Positions 7,697 to 10,873 of a stretch of DNA of 10,873 bases are shown here, piece after piece. The position numbers and the translations under genes were made by a program. Under the pieces are notes generated by a model. It was not told the origin of the DNA and ran no database searches. It saw only the letters and a list, made by a program, of their open reading frames with translations. How positions within the stretch are numbered: position 1 is the stretch's first letter; every line of letters begins with the position of its first letter. This DNA is from Gemmatimonadales bacterium UBA4718 (GTDB taxonomy: Bacteria; Gemmatimonadota; Gemmatimonadetes; Gemmatimonadales; Gemmatimonadaceae): assembly GCA_002404375.1 (NCBI GenBank), contig DHJO01000222.1:3707-14579 (forward strand), written 5' to 3'.

Positions 7697-7900
7697 ATGG
7701 ACGCCTCTGTGTGCATCGCCAACATCGGCCCGCGAGAGCGCCGCAAGCGGCTGATGTTTGGAATCACGACCCTCGCCGCAAGCGTCGTCATCTCTTTTTT
7801 GTTTGTTTTTTATGGAGTGCGTCCGTTGTTGAGGCTGCCCCTGTTTGTCCCGCTTTTTGTCGGCGCTTTGGGCTTCTTCCAGGCGCGGGATCGAACGTGA
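7697..7900 (+). CDS. Small membrane protein up to an in-frame TGA; candidate selenoprotein
   Basis: The frame from ATG 7697 gives 67 residues to a TGA at 7898-7900: a polar N-terminus with C6 and a basic IGPRERRKR patch (10-18), then hydrophobic segments at about 20-40 and 46-63, then FQARDRT. The sequence looks truncated rather than finished, because the same frame continues open for 52 more codons to TAA 8057-8059. From memory, similar small proteins read K-T-C-V where this one has T, TGA, V; I cannot verify this here. If TGA is read as selenocysteine the product is 120 residues with Sec at 68. It starts 3 bases after the large exported protein's stop, so translation is probably coupled. 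Function unknown. Confidence 0.7.
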   Translation: MDASVCIANIGPRERRKRLMFGITTLAASVVISFLFVFYGVRPLLRLPLFVPLFVGALGFFQARDRT

Positions 7901-8059
7901 GTGAGGCTCGCATCGCGCGGTCAGCGCGACATGGATACTGGTCCTCAACCAATCGCTGACAAGGCAGAAGCGGAACAAGTTCGCCGGCAGGCCCAGGCCG
8001 TCTACATCAAGGCGCTCATTTCAGCCGCAATCCTTACGGCGCTCGCTCTCATTCAGTAA
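7901..8059 (+). CDS. In-frame continuation after the TGA, C-terminal part of the same protein
   Basis: Directly after the TGA the frame stays open for 52 codons. It reads VRLASRGQRDMDTGPQPIAD, then a charged helix rich in E, Q and R (KAEAEQVRRQAQ), then a hydrophobic helix, AVYIKALISAAILTALALIQ, ending at TAA 8057. That order (conserved turn, amphipathic helix, terminal membrane helix) fits one protein with the upstream 67 residues. Other readings are a remnant left by a nonsense mutation, or a separate 42-residue peptide started at ATG 7931 or at the GTG touching the TGA; neither has a ribosome site. Probably not a free-standing gene. Confidence 0.5.
   Translation: MRLASRGQRDMDTGPQPIADKAEAEQVRRQAQAVYIKALISAAILTALALIQ
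7913..7929 (+). promoter_or_regulatory. SECIS-like hairpin just after the TGA
   Basis: TCGCGC (7913-7918) pairs perfectly with GCGCGA (7924-7929) around the loop GGTCA (7919-7923). The loop starts after 18 bases from the TGA. Bacterial SECIS elements lie immediately downstream of the UGA within the coding region and present a small G-U-containing loop to SelB; from memory the E. coli fdhF loop also contains GGUC at about this distance. The bulged U of the E. coli stem is absent here. In a GC-rich genome a six-pair stem can arise by chance. Confidence 0.4.
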
Positions 8060-8104
8060 CCTTCGAGCGATGGTCGTACAGCCGCCTACACCCCGAGGAA
8101 ATTG

Positions 8105-8344
8105 ATGCGCTCAGGCTTCGCTGCAGCTTTCATGGGAATTGGAGGAATCTTCCTTTGCTTTTCCGTCGTGGTCTTCGTCATCGAGACGTTCGCCAGACGG
8201 AATAACGCCGGGCACCAGCTGGCCACGATGAGCGCATTGGCAGTCGCCGCCTTCTTGGGGGGCGTAATCCTGTTCGGGCTTGGGTATCTCCTCAACCGGT
8301 TTGGCCGCGGCACCCGGAACGACGCGCTCACCGCAAATCGCTAA
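8105..8344 (+). CDS. Small two-helix membrane protein
   Basis: A 79-residue protein with two hydrophobic helices (about 5-27 and 43-63) separated by a charged loop, [11 protein letters not shown], and a polar basic tail. ATG 8105 is chosen over the adjacent in-frame TTG 8102 because GAGGAA at 8095-8100 gives a good ribosome site for it. I do not recognise the family. The stop TAA overlaps the stop of the opposite-strand sigma-factor gene by three bases (8342-8344 against 8341-8343). It lies 45 bases after the TGA-interrupted gene and may share its transcript. Confidence 0.75.
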   Translation: MRSGFAAAFMGIGGIFLCFSVVVFVIETFARRNNAGHQLATMSALAVAAFLGGVILFGLGYLLNRFGRGTRNDALTANR

Positions 8345-9594
8345 CGTCTCGAATCCAGCTCCATCAGTCGTCGCTCCAGAAAGCGACGCTCCGGTTCCTG
8401 GGTAACCAACGCCAGAGTACGCGTGTAAGCGGCCCTCGCGTCGCTGACTCGCCCCAGCCTGCGACACAGCTCACCTCTGGCTGCGTGAGCCGGGTAGTAA
8501 TCCACCAGCTCACCCGTGGCCAGAATTTTGTCGATTAACTGGAGCCCCGTCTCGGGGCCATCGCGCATCGCAATTGCCGCCGCTCGATTCAGCTCGATTA
8601 CAGCCGAAGGCTCCGCCTTCAACAAGACATCATACAACGCCACGATCTGCGCCCAATCTGTCGAAGCCGTGTCGGGCGCTTCCGCGTGCACGGCCGCGAT
8701 CGCAGCCTGCAGAGAGTAGGGACCGATGCGTCGCGATGTGAGCGCGCGCTCGACGAGCGTAACTCCTTCCTGAATCTGCTCGCGATTCCAGAGCGATCGG
8801 TCCTGATCCTCGAGAAGAATAAGATCACCTACCGATGATGTGCGTCCCGCGCGCCGTGCTTCGTGCAACAGCATCAGCGCGAGAAGACCCATCGCTTCTG
8901 GCTCGGGCAGCAGCTCGACGAGCAGGCGCCCCAATCGGATTGCTTCGGCGGACAGGCTTTCTCTCGTGAGCTCGGGTCCCGCCGAAGCAAGGTACCCTTC
9001 GTTGAACACCAGATAGATCACGTGTAGCACGCTATCGAGCCGATCAGGCAGATCGGAGAGCGATGGAATCTCGTATGGTATTCCCGCATCGCGGATCTTC
9101 GACTTTGCGCGGACGATTCGCTGCGCCAGCGTCGAAGCGGGCGTCAGGAAAGCCCGAGCGACTTCTTCCGTCGTGAGCCCGCATACCTCGCGCAATGTCA
9201 GGGCGATTTGCGCATCGGCACTCAGCGCGGGGTGACAGCAGGTGAAGATGAGCCGAAGGCGGTCGTCCTCCACCCCCTCTTCGCCGTGGTCAGGCGTCTC
9301 TCTCGCCTGGAGGCGGTCGAGAACCTCTCCGTCGGCTGATTCGAACCTCGCGCTCTTGCGCAGGCGGTCGACTGCCTTGAACCGTCCAGTTGAGATCAGC
9401 CACGCGCTCGGGTTGGAAGGAATGCCCTTTCCCGGCCACTGCTCTACCGCCGTCGCGAACGCGTCGTGCAGCGCCTCCTCGGCCAAATCGAAATCGCCGA
9501 GGAGGCGTATCAGTGTTGCGAGCACACGGCGCGAATCCGAGCGATATATCGCATCCACTCTGTCGCGCACATGCGCCGCATTGTCTTCGTTCAT
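8341..9594 (-). CDS. ECF42-type RNA polymerase sigma factor with C-terminal DUF6596/TPR-like extension
   Basis: Directs RNA polymerase to a small set of promoters. The 417-residue product has sigma region 2 (about 12-83, with [19 protein letters not shown] and [19 protein letters not shown]) and region 4 (about 110-165, with [34 protein letters not shown] and a helix-turn-helix). A long C-terminal extension (about 180-410) contains the DUF6596-like [14 protein letters not shown] segment and TPR-like helices. Length and order match group ECF42, which has no anti-sigma factor and relies on this extension for activity, and which is usually encoded next to DGPF proteins. That is the case here: the DGPF gene ends 20 bases upstream on the same strand. 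ATG 9594 gives a normal N-terminus although its ribosome site is weak. Confidence 0.93.
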   Translation of the reverse strand: MNEDNAAHVRDRVDAIYRSDSRRVLATLIRLLGDFDLAEEALHDAFATAVEQWPGKGIPSNPSAWLISTGRFKAVDRLRKSARFESADGEVLDRLQARETPDHGEEGVEDDRLRLIFTCCHPALSADAQIALTLREVCGLTTEEVARAFLTPASTLAQRIVRAKSKIRDAGIPYEIPSLSDLPDRLDSVLHVIYLVFNEGYLASAGPELTRESLSAEAIRLGRLLVELLPEPEAMGLLALMLLHEARRAGRTSSVGDLILLEDQDRSLWNREQIQEGVTLVERALTSRRIGPYSLQAAIAAVHAEAPDTASTDWAQIVALYDVLLKAEPSAVIELNRAAAIAMRDGPETGLQLIDKILATGELVDYYPAHAARGELCRRLGRVSDARAAYTRTLALVTQEPERRFLERRLMELDSRR

Positions 9595-9614
9595 TCAAGC
9601 GCTGCGTCCGACTG

Positions 9615-9971
9615 CTACGCCGCGTTGCGCTCCACGATTGGCCGCACTTCGATCGCACCGCTTCGCGCCGATGGAATGCGTGAGGCAACCTGGATCGCGT
9701 CGTTCAGATCCTTTGCCTCGACTAGGTAATAGCCCCCGAGCTGCTCTTTCGTCTCGACGAATGGGCCGTCGGTGGTCGATACCTTGCCGTTGCGCGAGCG
9801 CACCACGGTGGCAGTGTGACTGGGTTGAAGCTGATTGGCTCCGACGTACTGCCCGCTCTTCTTGATGCTATCACCAAACGCCATGTACTCACCCATGTAC
9901 TTGTCCTGCACTTCCTTCGGGAATTTCTGCCACTCACTCTCGTTGTCGTAAATCAGGCAAAGGTACTTCAT
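9615..9971 (-). CDS. DGPF-domain (YciI-related) protein
   Basis: A 118-residue YCII-related protein of the DGPF type. It opens with MKYLCLIYDNE, has a helix EVQDKYMGEYMAFGDSIKKSG (20-40), then the family signature TTDGPFVETKEQLGGYYLVEA (66-86, D68-G69-P70-F71) and ends in the strand EVRPIVE. The biochemical role of these proteins is unknown; they are typical operon partners and targets of ECF42 sigma factors. ATG 9971 is fixed by a strong GGGGAGG ribosome site at 9977-9983; the frame runs 24 codons further upstream but that part overlaps the promoter. The sigma gene follows after 20 bases, so the two form an operon. Confidence 0.93.
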   Translation of the reverse strand: MKYLCLIYDNESEWQKFPKEVQDKYMGEYMAFGDSIKKSGQYVGANQLQPSHTATVVRSRNGKVSTTDGPFVETKEQLGGYYLVEAKDLNDAIQVASRIPSARSGAIEVRPIVERNAA

Positions 9972-9976
9972 CTTTT

Positions 9977-9983
9977 CCTCCCC
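9977..9983 (-). promoter_or_regulatory. Ribosome binding site of the DGPF gene
   Basis: GGGGAGG on the minus strand lies five bases before ATG 9971. It decides the start against longer in-frame alternatives. Confidence 0.8.
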
Positions 9984-10015
9984 ATCTGAATGGTTGAATA
10001 AACGGTCTGGGAGTA

Positions 10016-10042
10016 GTCGTTCAAGAACTGCCCAATTCGACA
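10016..10042 (-). promoter_or_regulatory. Probable ECF42-dependent promoter of the DGPF-sigma operon
   Basis: On the minus strand TGTCGA (10042-10037) is followed after 17 bases by CGAC (10019-10016). From memory, ECF42 target promoters have TGTCGA at -35 and CGA/TC at -10, so both boxes and the spacing fit. Transcription would start near 10007-10010 and give a leader of about 36-39 bases to ATG 9971. This implies that the sigma factor drives its own operon. Confidence 0.6.
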
Positions 10043-10074
10043 ATTAGTGCCTTTCTCAAGTGAATCTCCGGAAT

Positions 10075-10214
10075 AACTACAACTGAACACTACCGGCGAG
10101 GTGCTATCGGCGGGGCGGCGTGGGGCTACGGGCTGCCTCGATACGCCTACATGCATCCCGCAGCCCCCGGCCGCTCCGCACAGAGCCCCTGGCAGGTAGT
10201 GTTCAGTTGTAGTT
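10075..10214. repeat. 140-bp palindromic element with perfect 20-bp inverted ends
   Basis: The ends 10075-10094 and 10195-10214 are perfect inverted repeats (20 of 20; the left arm begins AACTACAACTGAAC). Inside them the two halves stay complementary: read without gaps, about 28 of the next 38 positions pair, and the centre can also form a GGGCTGC/GCAGCCC stem (10130-10136 with 10160-10166). The whole unit could form one long hairpin as RNA or single-stranded DNA. It lies between two divergent genes and contains no plausible coding sequence. A MITE-like or REP-like mobile repeat is the best guess; I see no obvious target-site duplication. Confidence 0.75.
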
Positions 10215-10301
10215 GACCTGCTACTACGTCATTTGACGCATAGAGTCCCTTCGGCGATGGGGCGATCGTGGAGCAGAAGCAAAACGCTCTATAGCCAAGC
10301 C

Positions 10302-10306
10302 GGAGG
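10302..10306 (+). promoter_or_regulatory. Ribosome binding site of the PaaK-like gene
   Basis: GGAGG lies four bases before ATG 10311 and decides that start against the in-frame ATG 10257, which has no such site. Confidence 0.75.
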
Positions 10307-10310
10307 CCCA

Positions 10311-10873
10311 ATGAACCTCGACCAACGAACCCGACCGACCCTCAAGGAGCGCCTCGAGTTTGCCATGCAGGCGCCCTGCGATTGGATACTCAAAGCATCC
10401 TGCGTCAAGTACGCGACGTTTCTCGCGATGTTCAGGCTTTTGCCGCCCAGCTATCTCGCCTGGGCATCCCGGGTCAAGGCGCGCAAGGCCTACTACCGCG
10501 CCCTCCGCAAGGTGCCCGCGTATCGCCAGTTCCTTCGCGCCGAAGGAGGTCTGCGAGTCCCGGAAACTGACAAGGAAAACTATATCAAGCCGTACGAGAC
10601 CGGTGCCCGGTGCGTCGGCGGCTCCTTTCTTCACGGCCGGACGATGATCGACGAGTCGTCGGGCTCTACCGGCACTCCGTACAACTGGGTGCGCAGCGAG
10701 AGGGAGCGCCACGAGAGTCATACCTTCGTCAGTTATTTCGCGACGTACTGCTACGGCCGCGACCCATGGATCACCATCAACGGCTTCAGCATGGGCGCGT
10801 GGGCTACAGGGATCAACATGGGGATCTCGCTGCAGAAGAACGGGATCGTCAAGAACACCGGTCCCGACATCGC
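10311..10873 (+). CDS. PaaK-like adenylate-forming enzyme (phenylacetate-CoA ligase family), 5' part
   Basis: The first 187 residues are present; the gene runs off the window. The signature is DESSGSTGTPYNW (114-126), the Ser/Thr/Gly-rich phosphate-binding loop of ANL-superfamily adenylating enzymes. It is preceded by a helical region typical of the PaaK/CapK branch, with RKAYYRALRKVPAYRQFL (58-75) and VPETDKENYIKPY (83-95), and followed by NGFSMGAWATGINMG. Such enzymes activate a carboxylic acid as acyl-AMP and usually pass it to CoA; the substrate cannot be told from this part. ATG 10311 is supported by GGAGG. It is divergent from the DGPF-sigma operon, with the palindromic element between them. 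Confidence 0.85.
   Translation, partial: MNLDQRTRPTLKERLEFAMQAPCDWILKASCVKYATFLAMFRLLPPSYLAWASRVKARKAYYRALRKVPAYRQFLRAEGGLRVPETDKENYIKPYETGARCVGGSFLHGRTMIDESSGSTGTPYNWVRSERERHESHTFVSYFATYCYGRDPWITINGFSMGAWATGINMGISLQKNGIVKNTGPDI

Larger units (their letters stand above)
10044..10310. other. Intergenic region between divergent genes
   Basis: The gap between the DGPF gene (ATG 9971) and the PaaK-like gene (ATG 10311) is 339 bases. It holds the ECF42-type promoter (10016-10042), the 140-bp palindromic element, a short palindrome CGTCA-TT-TGACG at 10227-10238, and a TTGACC at 10213-10218 on the right edge of the element that could serve as a -35 box for the rightward gene. No good -10 follows at the usual distance, so that promoter is unproven. 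Confidence 0.5.

Noticed and set aside
7325..7978. Minus-strand frame of 217 codons opposite the end of the exported protein and the TGA-containing gene
   Set aside because: Charged, repetitive product with no motif; it lies opposite better-supported frames.
9972..10043. Longer N-terminus for the DGPF protein
   Set aside because: The strong ribosome site and the family's usual MKYL start fix ATG 9971, and the extension would run over the predicted promoter.
10075..10214. Integron attC site
   Set aside because: The ends do not give clean RYYYAAC and GTTRRRY boxes, no integrase or cassette layout is present, and the pairing is too complete.
10257..10310. Longer start for the PaaK-like protein at ATG 10257
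   Set aside because: No ribosome site there, while ATG 10311 has GGAGG at the right distance.

Overview
The window is GC-rich bacterial chromosome. The mix of families suggests a soil or sediment lineage such as Gemmatimonadota, or possibly Acidobacteriota: SufS/SufU iron-sulfur genes, an ECF42-type sigma factor with its DGPF partner, several small membrane proteins and a GWxTD-like secreted protein. This is a judgement from overall look; there is no rRNA or other marker to confirm it. I see no tRNA, rRNA, CRISPR array, transposase or phage gene.

Layout. (1) 16-1760: the 3' end of a suf operon, sufS then sufU, closed by a probable terminator. (2) 1833-4452: five genes on the + strand: a RibD/DHFR-fold reductase, a 60-residue membrane protein overlapping a GH16 laminarinase-like lipoprotein by four bases, a DUF1801 protein and a VOC-fold protein with a very basic N-terminal tail. 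(3) 4490-5260 (-): a secreted, probably outer-membrane beta-barrel protein, divergent from a four-helix membrane protein (5327-5755). (4) 5942-7693: a large exported protein of unknown function, whose signal peptide reads in frame upstream of the first ATG. (5) 7697-8059: a small membrane protein interrupted by one in-frame TGA, with the frame continuing 52 codons to a TAA. (6) 8105-8344: a two-helix membrane protein converging on 8341-9971 (-), a DGPF (YciI-like) gene followed by an ECF42-type sigma factor, preceded by a promoter that fits the sigma factor's own group. (7) 10075-10214: a 140-bp palindromic element with perfect 20-bp ends. (8) 10311 to the window end: the 5' part of a PaaK-like adenylate-forming enzyme.

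How the genes fit together. SufS mobilises sulfur and SufU accepts it for Fe-S cluster assembly. The DGPF protein and the sigma factor look like a self-contained, autoregulated pair. The other genes look like independent small transcription units rather than one pathway.

The strongest candidate for something undescribed is the TGA-interrupted gene. A six-base-pair hairpin with a GGUCA loop starts 12 bases after the TGA (loop after 18 bases), a geometry like a bacterial SECIS element. I read it as a candidate small membrane selenoprotein, with simple nonsense mutation or sequencing error as the main alternatives. The palindromic element and the missing start codon of the large exported protein are the next most interesting points.
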